Below the pieces are notes generated by a model, which did no database searches, was not told where the DNA came from, and saw only the letters and a program-made list of their open reading frames with translations. Shown one piece after another: positions 47,444-60,345 of a stretch of 64,000 nt of DNA (positions are counted from its first letter, which is position 1; each line of letters starts with the position of its first letter). The DNA is from Erythrocercus mccallii (taxonomy: Eukaryota > Chordata > Aves > Passeriformes > Dicruridae). The stretch lies in contig VZRG01000199.1 of the NCBI GenBank assembly GCA_013397435.1, positions 501,670 through 565,669 of the forward strand, given 5' to 3'. The position numbers and the translations under genes are program-made.

Positions 47444-50400
47444 ATGTATGTGGTGAGGAGAGATGTTGCTATGTGCCATGGCAAATGATTCAAGGGACAA
47501 GGTCTTTTTCTTCTTGACTTCTGTTGGAAGAAATAATATATCTCTGACCATGAGGTGTTTGGTTAGCTTTTTTTTTGTTGTTGTTACAGTGAATGGTGCT
47601 TTTTTCCCCTTTAGGATGGATAAAAATAACATAGATGAGATGCTGGTGTAGTGATGATCAGACTTCGACAGCTAACTTTTGTTCACATCCTGTTCCACTA
47701 GTGCTGTTTCCTCCAGCATTGTGTAAAGGCTGTATTATGGTTTCAGTTGTTTGAATTTGGAGTTAATGCAAAGGAAACAAGTGTTATGTGCTAGATAAGC
47801 AGTAATTTATTCCCTTGTTTCCAAAACCCTTCAGTTTGTATTGTTACATGGATTTCTTTTTGCCAGTCTGAAAACGGAAGTAGGTTAAATTTTGTTTTAG
47901 TTCTAGGTTCAGAGTTATTTTTGCAGCTTTCAGTTAAGTCTTAACCACAAGGTTGTTAATAAACTTCTGTTATTAGGTGGTAGAGCAATTCATACACTTC
48001 TTAGTGGAGCTAAGTGGGATGTTTTGCTAATGAGTTTGTTAAAAGTTTGCTTTCACGGAGAATAAGTACAAAACTGGTAGTCTTTGTGTTTGCTGAAGAA
48101 ACTGGCTACTGTGAAGTCGGGATGCACAGTCAGGAGCTGGCCATTTGCCTGACTGAGTCGGCATTTCCAGATGCAATGCTCCAGTCCAGTCAGTTGCCTC
48201 ATGAAGCTAGTGGTTTTGCTGTTGTTGACAAGAGCAATCTTTTGTGCTGCATGTGTTTTCTCTGCAAACCACTTTTATGCCCTGGAGACAACCTACTCTG
48301 TTTTATGCTTCTATACGAAAGCAAAACTCCTTTCAGGTTTTTAAATCGCCTTGCAAGTAGTTGAGTCCTCCAAAGTAAAACCAGTATTAGAAATTTTCAG
48401 TATCTCTTTTGTCCTGTTCCTAGCCTTACTTTAAATTCAACTGCTACGGCATATACTAGTGTTTTAGAGGTGTATGGTATCTGTGATGTACATCAAATGC
48501 ACAGTATCTGCAAATGAAAATGTTAATTAGAGAGGTGGAGATTCCATACCATAAGAAAACTGTGACTTAGTTTTGAATCCAAAGCAGGTTGGGTTTTTTT
48601 TGGTGCTTTTTTTTTTTTTCCCCTTAACTGTGGTTCTTAGGAAAACTTTTCTCTGCCAGGTCAAAGCTTTATGGAGTAACTTCCATTGTTGCTGTTAACA
48701 ATGTGTTTCAAAGGGAACTGCAGGACTCCTCTTGTAAAATTGGCTAGGATAGTTTTATTGTAGCTTACTTGCAGGCTTTTGTTTGAAGAGTACTAAGGTG
48801 ATGACACAAGAAGGAAAAATTGCAGTACTCTGAATAGCTTTTTGTCTGTTATGACCTTATTTGCCAAAGGCTCTAAGATTGGTCCTGTAGCTGCTCAGTG
48901 TTGACCCCCTAAGTCAATGAAGGGAACTGGTGGAGGTGAATCTGGTTCTTTTCTGCAATATGGCAGAAAAAAAAGAAAATAGAAGATCAGTGTCTCATAT
49001 TTTGAAGAGGAAGCACTTTATCTTGAATCAAGACTATATCTATAGTTGCATGTAATAAAATTTACTTGGTATGGCTTTACTTTGAAATCAAACATCCAGG
49101 CTACTGAAACAGTATCTCACTGTATTACAATAAGTTAGCACTTGATTTTGGTTGTAATAGATGAATTTGCATGCAGTCTGTGCAAACCACTTATATATTT
49201 TTTCAGCTGGACAGAAGAGTAACCAATATTGTTAATTTGGGTCCTCTGTGATTTATTTCTCCTTAAAGTGGAGATCTGCATTGAAAGAAGTCTGTGAAAT
49301 AGTGATTTTGACAGATGCCTGAGTCTGTTCAGAGGTAAACTTGCTTACAGGCAGACAAGCCTGTTTATTGTCCTTCACTTAGTGCTAACAATTGGCCTCA
49401 GGTACATCTACCTTTTGCATTCAGTGCAATTGGTAGGCTCTTTATGTTCAGACTAGTACTGGCTTCAACTGGGGTAAACTTCTACCTTGGATATATTTTT
49501 TTGCTTGACTTTATTTCTGAGTGAATATGACAAAAACCAAGTGAATACCTAGTTAGAGTTGTCCTCTTTAGCATGTCAACTGTACATCTTTATCCAAAGT
49601 TAAAAGAAAGCATTTTGTAAGTAAAATGATGGTGTTTGAGCCTATGGAGAGAGGATTATGTGTGCTCTATTTGTTGATACAAATGTATAAATTCAGATAC
49701 CAAGATCGATTTTGGTTTTGTTTTTAAGCAGTACTGTAGAACAGGTGATATACACCATGTGGTGCCACTACTTTGCAGTGGTGCAGTAAATCCATGTTGG
49801 CTAACATGGGAAGTGCCACATTTCTGTACTGTGCACTTCCAGACATCTAACTTGTTGAACCCACAAGTGTTGTACAGCTGTCAAGGTTTAGGATATATTA
49901 CATTATTATGGAATCTTAAACATATAAAAATCATGCACTACTTTTGTTTGTGTTTCTCTACCACAGTGTCTTTCAGCCTCTTTCAGCAAGTTTTTATTCT
50001 TAGATGCAGCATCTATTAGGTAGTTCTTGTTCCCATGAGCACTGACTGAATGCGTTCTGGGTGCTGACCACAGGCTGTGGATGTAGCTCTTGGCCTTTCT
50101 ATGTGAGAGTGACCATAAAATCACACAGTCTGCAGTGGTCTTGTATCTTCCTCTCAACTGTAACATTTGTGAAGTTGATGGCTTTTCTTTTTTCTTCTTT
50201 GGGATGATTTACTGAAAAATGTCAGAGAAGCTAATGTTAAATTTTTAAAAGGTTTTTAAGAGGAGGATTAGGAAAGATTCATAAGGATAGAACCCAGAGT
50301 TATGCCAATATCTAATGAAAGTGAATATGGTGACCTCAGTTCTCTACCAAAGAAAGGAATAGGACTGATAAAAATGAAAATGTAACTATATAGCAGTTGT

Positions 50401-53400
50401 ATTCATAATTGATCCCTTCCCTTCTGGTAGTAATTGCTTTTGTTGTGATTCTGCCAGACTCTTATCTTTGCAATCTAGCCTATGTTTTAATAATCAATAA
50501 CTAATTCTGTTCTAATTGCCTATGAGGACTTCAGGAATGGGCACTGCTTTACTAGGTTGTTTAAACAAAAAACATGTCTCTCTACCTGTCATTACATTTC
50601 CCAGTAATTGTATCTTTTAAGTACTGTTTGTCTCATCCTTCATATATTTGAAGTGATAACCCTTGCTTCCTGGTTTTCCTAGCAAGACTTTTTCCCTCGC
50701 CCCCTTTTCTACAACCCTTATTCTTGTTTTCTTATTTTTCACTTTTAATCTGTTGACGGCTAAAGCATATGGTAAGTGTAAGAGGGATGGTCCTATTTGG
50801 AGTTGGCAGAGCTTTGATAGCAGTCTTCTTGTGTCCACTGTCTACCCCAGTAATGCACCTTTTAGGATGAACTCTACTTTTGGAAACTATTGTGTTTGGA
50901 TGGATCTGATAATGTGCAAAAGGTATGTGGAGAAGTGGCTGGAAAAATAAGCCGAATATAATAAAGCACATGCTACAGAATGGAATTGCAGCAGTCTGCA
51001 TCTGAGCCTAGGATACCCACAGAAGAACTTCTTGTATTTAAAAGAAAATATTCTGAACAAGCAGCCAGTTCTTTTTGGCTGAAAAAGGTGGTCTGAATTT
51101 CAAAGTGAACCTCTGTAAATGTACTAACGTTTTCTGCATTTAATGTGTACTATCTTTATTTTAGGCTATGCATTGGGAAATCCTATGATGAAATAGTCTG
51201 TATGTCTAAATAACACATTCTGGTTTTGTCCAGAAAGGAGCTGGCAGACTTTTGACTTTGATATCAGTGTCCTCCATAATGAAGTAATGTTCTGCTGAGA
51301 AAGACTCTTTGAGTGTTAATGCTAAAGGAAGCTGATCTTGAGCTTCTTGGTTAAAGGCAAACTGAATAGACTCTGGTGAAATAATGCTTCTTGACATTAT
51401 TGGTCCCTCAGTGTTTTTCCTCAATGGAAGTTAGTCAATTAAACGTCAATAATTTGAATGTAGGAGATTTAAAAGAATCAAGGGCTTCAGTTGCCTTGAG
51501 CTAATATCAATGCTTAGTTTGCAGTTTTCTAAAATGGGAGTATTCCATCATCAGAGGTCAATTATATTTTCCTATCCCTGAGGAAAAAAATTTATATCTC
51601 TGCTGTTCTTGTTGCAGTGATAAAGGTCAGAGCAGTCTAGTTACAGTATTTCTACCTTAAATTCCTGTGTTAAAATCAGTCGTTTACTACTTTTCAAATG
51701 GTACTAACATTGTATTGGTTTTGTGTTCATGTTTCTAAAGAAAGCTCTCTTGGGACATATTTCTTCCCTTAGCATTGCTCTGCTTTTTCTAGTCTCATGT
51801 TTCACCCCAGAAATTTCTCTGTGTAGTAACTGTGTCTGCTGCTTGTTACACTCCTGTTGGTGTTCACTTGTATGTGATGTTATTCCTTCACAGACTGGGA
51901 TGTAGATGTTTTAAAAAATCATTAAAATCCAAGTAAAAAGTAATTAAAAGAATGCCAGTGAAGTGCAGCTGAGACTTTAGTTAAGTAAGGTACTTGACTA
52001 AAAATGTAATAAATAAAGCCGACTTCTTTTTTTTATGGCAGTTTTAATGTTTAGAAGCTAACGTTTTGAAATAAATTGTGCTTCCCTACAAATTGTGGTT
52101 TACATTTATATGGTCATTTATTTTTATATGGTCATTACATAGTTCACATCATACTCTTTCAAAAAAGGTTATGTAGAGCTAAAAACTGCTCAAAGAAGGA
52201 GGTAGTAAAGGTGATTGAAGATATTGGGCAGCTTAATTTATGACTAGTACATTTCAGATATGTAAAGGTGATTAAGGAGCATTTTGATATGCCTAAAAAA
52301 ATCATTACAGGTATAGAAAGGGAAGAAGAAATAACTGACCTTTATTCATTACAAAATGATGGTATTCAAAGAATGACTTCAGTGAAAAAAATCCAACCCA
52401 GCTTCTTTTTCTACAGTACAAGAGACAGAATGTGGCTTTGCAATATGTTGTAGAGCCCAAGTTACAGGTGGGTTTAAGAAGCTTAAGACTGGTAACCAGA
52501 ACCATCAGTAGTTTTGAAGAATGCTATTGTCAGTGCAGTGTGATTTTCCAAGCCCCTCTTTGCTGCAGGCCTGTCAAGCAAATTTGTCCTAATACAGAGT
52601 GATCCACTTGTATACTCATCTCTAAGCATATGTTTCTGCCGCCCAGTGGTATAATACTGGCCTAGGTACGTGCTTGACCTAAATTAGTGTGGCAGCCCTT
52701 AGATTTTCAAGGCCATCTCTGTGGATCACTTGCAGCATCTGATGGTATTCAGAAGCCTGCCAGGATCTGTGAGCCTGGATCCAAACAGGATGGTCTAACA
52801 TGTGGCACTTCTGTACCTGGCTCAGGAAGGAGCCATGAAACTGGAATTATTTCCTAAATCTGAGTGTACAGTGAATCAGTAGAGCTGTGTTTGGGAAGAG
52901 CTTTCATGCCTAAGAACAGGAAGGTTATGATGATAGGATGAGGAGGCTTTCCAGGGAGATATATATACTGAAGGAATACTGAAGGAATGGGCATGCTTGA
53001 AATGTTGCTTTCCTGTAGGCTTTGATGCCATCTGCAGGTCTGAGTTTCGTGCCAAAATGAGCCTGGGATTGCTTTCAAGTTGTGAATCTAAGAATTCACG
53101 TTATTTTCTCAGTTGCTGTGGACCAATAGCTTTATTTTAAAGTTTCAGTTCTCATGCTTATGTGATAGCTCAGTAATTCACTCACCTGTGAAGTAAGAGT
53201 TAAGATGCCTGAGGAATTTCAGCCTTCTTATTTCAACCTGCCATGTGCAGGTATCAATCAAAAGATTATAGGCTGTGCTAGGCGTTGGTGTGTAAGGGAT
53301 GGCCAGTAACTTTACAACCCTTCTGCAGAATAATCAAGAGCAACTGACTGATGGAGTTGGAAGGCAAGTGATTAAAAGGGAAGCGTTGCTATCAAGTTTC

Positions 53401-56400
53401 ACTAATACACAGGTATCAGCATGCTGCTGCCAGGTAACTCTGAGTTACAAAACAAACACATGGTGATTCGGTTAGAATGAGGCTGCATGGGTCATTAAAT
53501 GATTTTTCTTTTTAGTGCAGCGGTCACAATTCAGCATTTTTATGAAAGAGGGAGCCCTGAGGAGATCAGAGGCTTAAGCTTTCTTTCAAGTTTGCTTTCC
53601 TGGTGTCAGAAGCCAAAGTATGACAGATCCCTTTTGCTAGGATCTATTCCCAGGTGAATACTGTAAAGTGTCAGGGAAACCTAGATACAAACAAGAGCTT
53701 CGTGATACTGTTATGAGTTCTGGCTCAAAAGAATAAAAATCATCTTCATGGATAATAGTGTCTGAAAAACCATTCCATTTTTTAAGGTAGTCTATTGCTT
53801 GGGGTGACCTGTTTTGTATATTAGTAACAAGGTGTCTCAGCATATGTTGAGTGTCCAAGTCCATGATGCTGGTCCCTAGACATCTAATCAAATTTCACTC
53901 AAATACTCTTATAGCATTGCCTCTCTTTTTAAAGTTCGAGATTTTAGTGTTTATTTTTTTGTTTCCCAGAAGTGTTTTCTATATAGTAACTTTTAAGTTG
54001 GATTGTGTCAACAGTGTTTAGAAGATGACACACAGTGATGTTGGTAGTTGCTTCCACGCTGTGCAGTTCATAGAGACACTCTTTAATCAGGAATGAGCAG
54101 TGCTGGGAATTGGGAGCTTTGTGATGAACTCAGCTATGCTGTTGTGGGCAGACATAATTTGGGCACAGAGCCAGTCAAGGCTCTTGGAGAAGCTGGATGT
54201 GAAAACACATTTTGTGAATCTCAAGTGGACTTGAAATGTGAGATAAAGCTATAAAGAACTATCCTGAGGTTACTGCTATATTTTAGATCACCAGATACTT
54301 ATTACATAACTGCTTTGGTGCTTAGTACGGATCAGTTACTTTTAAGTGTTGCATTCTCACCGCTAATCCAAGTTGTTTAGTAAATCCAGCATTTAAAAAC
54401 AAGGTTAAAACTATTTATTCCAATAGACAATACCTATTTTTCTTCATTTGTCTAAAACAAGTGTTATTGAGAATTGGTTAGTTTATCTAAAAATGTTGCA
54501 ACAAAGTTTGACAATTTTTTACATATTGTATAGGAAACATGGTGCAGGAAATAAAATTATTTATCCTGTTCTTATAGTTGAAATGTTGTATACTTGTATT
54601 CTCTAATGTTTATTTCTGAAGCCAGAAAATCAGTTTCATATAATGAGAATACTTGCTTTGGGAATAAAGATGTTACTCATTTAAAATGATCATTTTGATC
54701 TAATTTTGTATTTCCAGAGTGACTCTCAGTAGCTTGTCTCACAGGGTGCCATATCTTGTCCTAATTGTAGCATTATGAAAACTTGAGATAAAGTTTAAGT
54801 AGATCAGACTCCCTTCTCTTCCACTTGTACCTTCTCTGCTTGTCTTAATCCTTGACTTGCGCTTTGCCATGCCAGCGAAAACAGAGAATTTTTAATAGCT
54901 GCAACTAAAAGGAACATTAAAATAAACTACAGCTGATAGATATATTGAAGCAAAACCACAGATCTATTTTGAAAGTTTTGCTGTTTTCATTGTAGTTTTT
55001 TTCTGTATATCAGTGTGTGGGATTACTGTATGTATCGGTGTCTGGTGAGCAGAATTCACTTTATAGTTAAAATTCTAGGCCTTTCTTAATGGATTTGTCT
55101 GATATTCTGCCTTTGCAAATGATGAAAAAGGAACACGATAACTTGGGGGCTATATGTGTAAAAAGGAATAATTCACTCTTCTAATTGTGCTGCAATCTGA
55201 ATCAAACAATTTGACATATTTGCATTGTTATGCTCCTTTCCCACTTTAAAATTAATCAACATTTTAGATAAGTGTGTCAAGAAGTAATGCCACTTTAAAA
55301 ATAAAACTATGAAACTGTAAAAGAAGGACCTTTTAGATGGTTTTAACACTAGAAAGTGTCAGCAAATAATTATCTTTTCAGTTTATTTGTGAGATGCATA
55401 GATTGCTAAAAATGGCTTTATCTGATTTCTTCAATAAGTGGCAGTCTTTGTGGAGGACATGCATTTAAGTAGAAGAGTTTGACTGAAATTTTAAATCCAA
55501 AGGTGGCATTATATATACGTTGACAGTGTCTCAAATGTATACAATATGTGTTTAATTATGGTAAAAATAATGCAAGAGTTAGCAAAAACTTAAAAAAGCA
55601 AACCAGACCTCATGGGACCTCTGTGAATTGTTAGCATCAGGACATGATGGGCAAAGTGCAGAGAACATGCTTGTCCTGTTGCTTTATTCAGAATGTTTTT
55701 AAGACATAGCTATGTTAATATGCAAGGGCAATGGAACTGAATATGTGCCAATTTTGTCCTAATTACAGTTCACAGCCCGAGGTATTAACTTGAATTGAAA
55801 CTGTGCCTAGTTTAAATGACAGTGTTAAACTCTGAACTGTGGTGCACCAGATGCTGGCATGTTTGACTTAGCAAAGGTTGCTGCAAAGCAGCAATGTCCA
55901 GCAAGAAGACTCCTAATTCTCAGAGTTTGCTTTTCAAACTGTTTCTCAGATTTTGTTCTCTAGTGATACTTCAGTGTTGATGCTGTGAAATTTACATTGG
56001 TAATAAAGGAACTGCTTTAAAATAATACTGCAGAGATAAGCAAAATATTTTATTGGTTTTTAGTGCTAGTATCCTTAATCGTTTTTCTTCTTCACAGTTT
56101 GTGTCAATTCTGCCAATATTTTATTTTTGAACAAATATGTTATACTTCATATTTCATGGTTGATTTGCATTGGTATAGGTAATAAGTAATAGTTGCATAT
56201 GTACACGTACATAAAATACTACCTTTATATAAGAAACTGAATTTTAACTTGATTTTAAATATCATATAACTCAGTAGATAAAGTCCCTTTAGTCTCATAG
56301 CAGGGATGAAGTGTGCATTCTCTTAGTGTTCCAGGAAAGTCTGAAAACCACAAAGTAGGAAAATTGGTCCCTTCTCACTTCTTTGCCTAGTATTATCACC

Positions 56401-57299
56401 TTTCTTCTTGGGTTTGCTTCTTGTGATGTTCTCATCAATGTATGACAGTTATAAGCAAGTGAAATAAAAAGGAGCTAGCTGCCTTGTTTTTAAGATGATA
56501 CGGTTTCCTTCAAACTGAATTACTGCAGATCACATGGAAATAAAACCTAATCAAGAACTAAATGCATATTCACCCCATTTCACAGGATAAAATTTAGTTT
56601 TGGCTTTTATCAGCAGCAGTGGAAGGCAGCAAAGGCCATATTTGCTGCCAGTAAATAGAATATACCTAGAATATCAGAATGAAGAGTCAGTAAGAGCATT
56701 GTGACATTGCCTTATCTTAGCAGATATATGTGAATATAAAGGAGGGGTGTTTGGAGAAAGGAAATAGGGCAGAGCCAGAGTAAGGGGACTATTGCTTCAG
56801 CAGAAGATGGAAAGACTGATGTACAATATAGGGTTTCACTGATGGGGAAAAAATGCGCTCCAGTTAATGTGAGCAGGCACCCAAAATGCTCTAATACGTC
56901 TGAAAATTGGAAATGGGGACCAAGTGAGGTGAAGAGAGCGTGTCTGTGTGTTTGTTTGTATGTATAAATAAAATGGCTTGCTCTTTCCCCTCTGAGTAAC
57001 AGAGTCTTATTTACAGGATGATAAATTAATTCTGAACTCACTCTTTTCTTTATGGAGGCTGAGAAGGAGGGAACCCAATAACTATTCCAGCTGTGTGCTT
57101 TCTCAGCCTGAAGTTCTTCACTGCTTGTCTCCTGTATTTGCAGCATGATCTGCACCCACCAGCTGCTGAGGTATTCTATTAATGCAGCTTGGACATGAAT
57201 TTCTCTGCAGGTTAAATAGCTACTAATGGATCCATCTGTATCTGCTCTTCCAAACCTCGGAGTCTCTCCTCACTGCTTTGTTGCACACAGGTTTCAGAG

Positions 57300-57350
57300 A
57301 GGTTGCTAGAAGGTCTTAAAGGTCCAACCAAATAATTATTGATAGTTGAG
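57300..57350 (+). mobile_element. Possible CR1 3'-tail fragment
   Basis: The text AGGTCTTAAAGGTCCAACCA followed by an AT-rich end resembles a sense-strand CR1 tail, but it is only about 40 bp long. Confidence 0.35.
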
Positions 57351-58153
57351 TTACAGTGATATCAGTATTAGTTTCCAGTTGCTTCCAGACAAAATGATAC
57401 ATACCCAAACTTTGTAGTACCTGCTCTTTCTCCAGTGCTGTGCCTATCATTCTGGGATGGATGCTTTCATTTGGGAGTAGGGAGGGATATTGCCAGTCAT
57501 CAACCTCCTTGCCCTGCTGGGAGGTCTATGACCTTGATATTGGTGGCTTTTTACTCCTTATTCTGAAATCCATTTGAATAATTATGTGATTCTACAGGTT
57601 GTTTCTGTGCTGCCTTGTAAATCCATGTTACAATCTATGTCGAGCCACCCAGATTTACTGTATAGTGGTGTATTTTACAACAGTTTGATGCTTGCTCTTT
57701 GTTACTTCTGTGAGTGGTTTTGCCCAGGTTGCAGTTCTGCAGCCAGCAGCTGACCATTGGTGAGATGTTTGTAGCCCCAAGTCTCTGTGTCATCCTGTCA
57801 CATTCTAGTCCTCTGCAGTGGTTCCATATCTTGAACCCTTTACACTGCATTTTATTGCATCACCTTATATAGTTATTTACACAGAATAATTATTATTGCT
57901 GTATTAGTTCCAGATACATGTATAACAGTGGGTGCTACTCTGCACGACTGTACAAGGTGAAGCAATAGCTGAAACAAAGTAGGTAATAGTCCTTTGATCA
58001 CTGGGCTGTTGCTGTTCAGTGCTGAAACAAACCTCCAGGCAGGCCAGATCTTCGGACAAAACATGGAAAGTCCCAAGGCTCACCTTAACACAAAGCCTGT
58101 GGCCCATTACAAACAATGGCAGCAGCATTTTTCCTGGCTCCGTGGCCTTGCTT

Positions 58154-58193
58154 AGCGTGATCAGCAATCACGCTTAGGTGAGCAGCGATCACC
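58154..58193. repeat. Two adjacent hairpins, a diverged palindromic duplication
   Basis: Hairpin 1: AGCGTGAT (58154-58161), loop CAGCA, ATCACGCT (58167-58174). Hairpin 2: GGTGA (58177-58181), 7-nt loop, TCACC (58189-58193). The two share a GTGA-CAGC-ATCAC core, so one looks like a diverged copy of the other. Confidence 0.7.
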
Positions 58194-59169
58194 GGTCTCT
58201 GTTCAGGTAGCCTGGATGCAAATATGCTGAATACATAAAACTGCTGTTCTGAACTTGCTGCTGCTCAGGTGATTTCAAAGCTGGCAAGAGGCAGTTAGGA
58301 AGTCACGAGGCATAAATTTAGTGTTAATCTGGTGATGGCTGAATGAAGTGGCATTCTGGGCCTTGTTCCAGGAAGATGGATGATGTAGTTATTCAAAAGA
58401 TGGTACTTAAATCAGCACATCTGAGAACGTATTTGCAGAAAGTACAAGCAGAAATTTTGGCAGAGGAAGGAGTTCTTCCTGTACATTTGAAAAATTAAGA
58501 GGATTAACTTTAAGATTAAATTTTATTTTATTATTATCTTAAATTATTTCCTTTCAGGAAACTGCAGTAGCAGCTAGTGGGAAAATCTAGGTAGTGGGAA
58601 AGTTCTCATTTGCAAATCAGCTTTGGAAAGACCTGTGAAGGCTGGATCTTGTTGAAGAACTGTCTTTAAATATTGGTGGTTTGCAGAGTAGTTTTTTATT
58701 TTATTACATTTAATATGTAGTTACTCAGCACCTTGTTAGAAAGCTGTTATTTCTTCTCGCAATAGAACTTTTGCACCTGCAGCCATGAAAGAAACTCTAA
58801 GGGCTTTGAGATATGAGGGAAATGTATGTAGTATTGAATTGACTAAGCATTGAATAAACATTTTAGCTAAGTGTAATTGAAAGGACTTAAATGCATTTCA
58901 AGGTATTATCTTCATTATAGAAATACTTAATGTTCTAAAGTAGATCAGAAACCTGGCAGCAAATAATGGAGAGATCTTTTGAGTATTTTAGAGGATGACA
59001 TTATAAGCGAAAGGCCTGGTCTATGTATCTCCTCAAGGTTAAGGAAATTTTTTTCTTTTTTTTTTCTTTCCTGGTTATGACATCAGTATCATTTTTAGAT
59101 AAAATGTATAAAAAATATGGAGTAATAACCAGTCTCTCCATGTGTATGTAAATATATATATATTTGTGG

Positions 59170-59375
59170 GCTGTGCTGTAATATTACCATCGGCCTTCTT
59201 GGCCACCTGAGCATGCACTGGTTCATGTTCAGCCACTGTCCACCAGCACCCCCAGGTCCTTTTCCAGTGGGCTGCTATCCAGCCACTCTGCCCCAAGCCT
59301 CTAGCGCTGCCTGGGGTGATTGTGACCAAACTGTAGCACCTGGCATTGGTCTTGTCGAAACACATGCTGTGAAAA
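59170..59375 (-). mobile_element. CR1 LINE fragment, reverse orientation
   Basis: On the minus strand this carries the CR1 reverse-transcriptase C-terminal region: a CCTGGGGGTGCTGGTGGACA segment, then the frame VHAQVAKKADGN, close to the usual VAKKANGI. It is flanked on its right by about 250 bp of non-CR1 sequence and then a CR1 piece in the opposite orientation. Confidence 0.85.
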
Positions 59376-59629
59376 CTTGAATGGATAGACACACAAAAAT
59401 TACCTAGGTTTATGAAAGTAAGGTAAAAAGAAAGTATTTTTGTCCATTTGAAATAGGGACGTAGAAGCAGAAAGTATGAAAATTTCTGTCTTGTCAATGA
59501 GTTTTTACTAATGCTGCATGATAAACACCGGTGCTTCCACAAGATACCGAAGGTGGCTGTAGTCTGAACAAAGAGCAGGGTTTTCTGTAACTGTAGGACT
59601 CTTATTTTGGGTGTATGTTGGTTTGGATC

Positions 59630-60345
59630 TCAGTGAGCCAGTGTGTGCCCAGGTGGCCAAGAAGGCCAGTGGCATCCTGGCCTGTACAAACAGCAGTGTG
59701 GCCAGCAGGAGCAGGGCAGTGACTGTCCCCATGTACTCGGCACTGGTGAGCCCACGTCCCAAACCTTGTGTTCAGTTTTGGGCCTCGCTACAAGAAGGAC
59801 ACTGAGGTGCTGGAGCGAGTCCCGAGCAGGGCAGTGAAGCTGGTGGAGGGTCTGGAGCACAGATCTGATGAGGGGAAGCTGGGGGTGTTCAGCCTGGAGA
59901 AAAGGAAGCTCAGGGGTGTGACCTCATCACTCTCTGCAGCTGCCTGAGAGGAGGGTGTAGCTAGGTGGGGGTTGGCCTCTTGCTCCAGGGAACAGGTGAT
60001 GGCACCAGAGGAAATGGCCTCAAGTTGCACCAGGGGAGGCTTAGATTGGGTATTAGGAGAAGTTTCTTCACTGAAGGCGTGGTCAGCTTGCGAAAGGAAT
60101 GGACTTCCCAGTGAAGTGATGGAATCACCATCCCTGGTGTGATGTTCAAAAGGCATGTGTATGTGGCACTTAGTGACATGGGTTAGTGGTGAACATGGTG
60201 ATGCTAAGTTAATGGTTCCAGTTAGTTAACTGGAACTAGTTAACTGGTTCTAGTTAAGTTAACTGGTAAGTTAATAGTTCCAGTTGATGGTCTTAAAGGT
60301 CTTTTCCAACGTAAACAATTTTATTATTATATGAAATAGAAATGG
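59630..60345 (+). mobile_element. CR1 LINE 3' fragment, forward orientation
   Basis: A plus-strand frame reads CAQVAKKASGILACTNSSVA, then YSALVSP and CVQFWASLQ, the conserved C-terminal CR1 reverse-transcriptase segment. Then come the CR1 3' region and the tail (GGTCTTAAAGGTCTTTTCC) ending in an AT-rich microsatellite at about 60320-60340. The 5' end is truncated at the point where it overlaps the 59170-59375 piece by about 30 bp. Frameshifts and stops show that it is inactive. Confidence 0.9.
60206..60285. repeat. Local 62-bp duplication rich in GTTAAC palindromes inside the CR1 tail
   Basis: The motif AAGTTAATRGTTCCAGTT occurs at 60206-60223 and 60268-60285. Between the copies lie repeated GTTAACTGG units. 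A usual CR1 tail has this motif once, so this copy has expanded locally. Confidence 0.75.

Noticed and set aside
53637..53891. 84-codon minus-strand ORF in the SRPK2 intron
   Set aside because: Looks moderately protein-like, but has no family, start context or supporting exon that I can identify.
56712..57155. 147-codon minus-strand ORF
   Set aside because: No domain recognised. It is antisense to the SRPK2 intron and its composition is typical of random AT-rich sequence.
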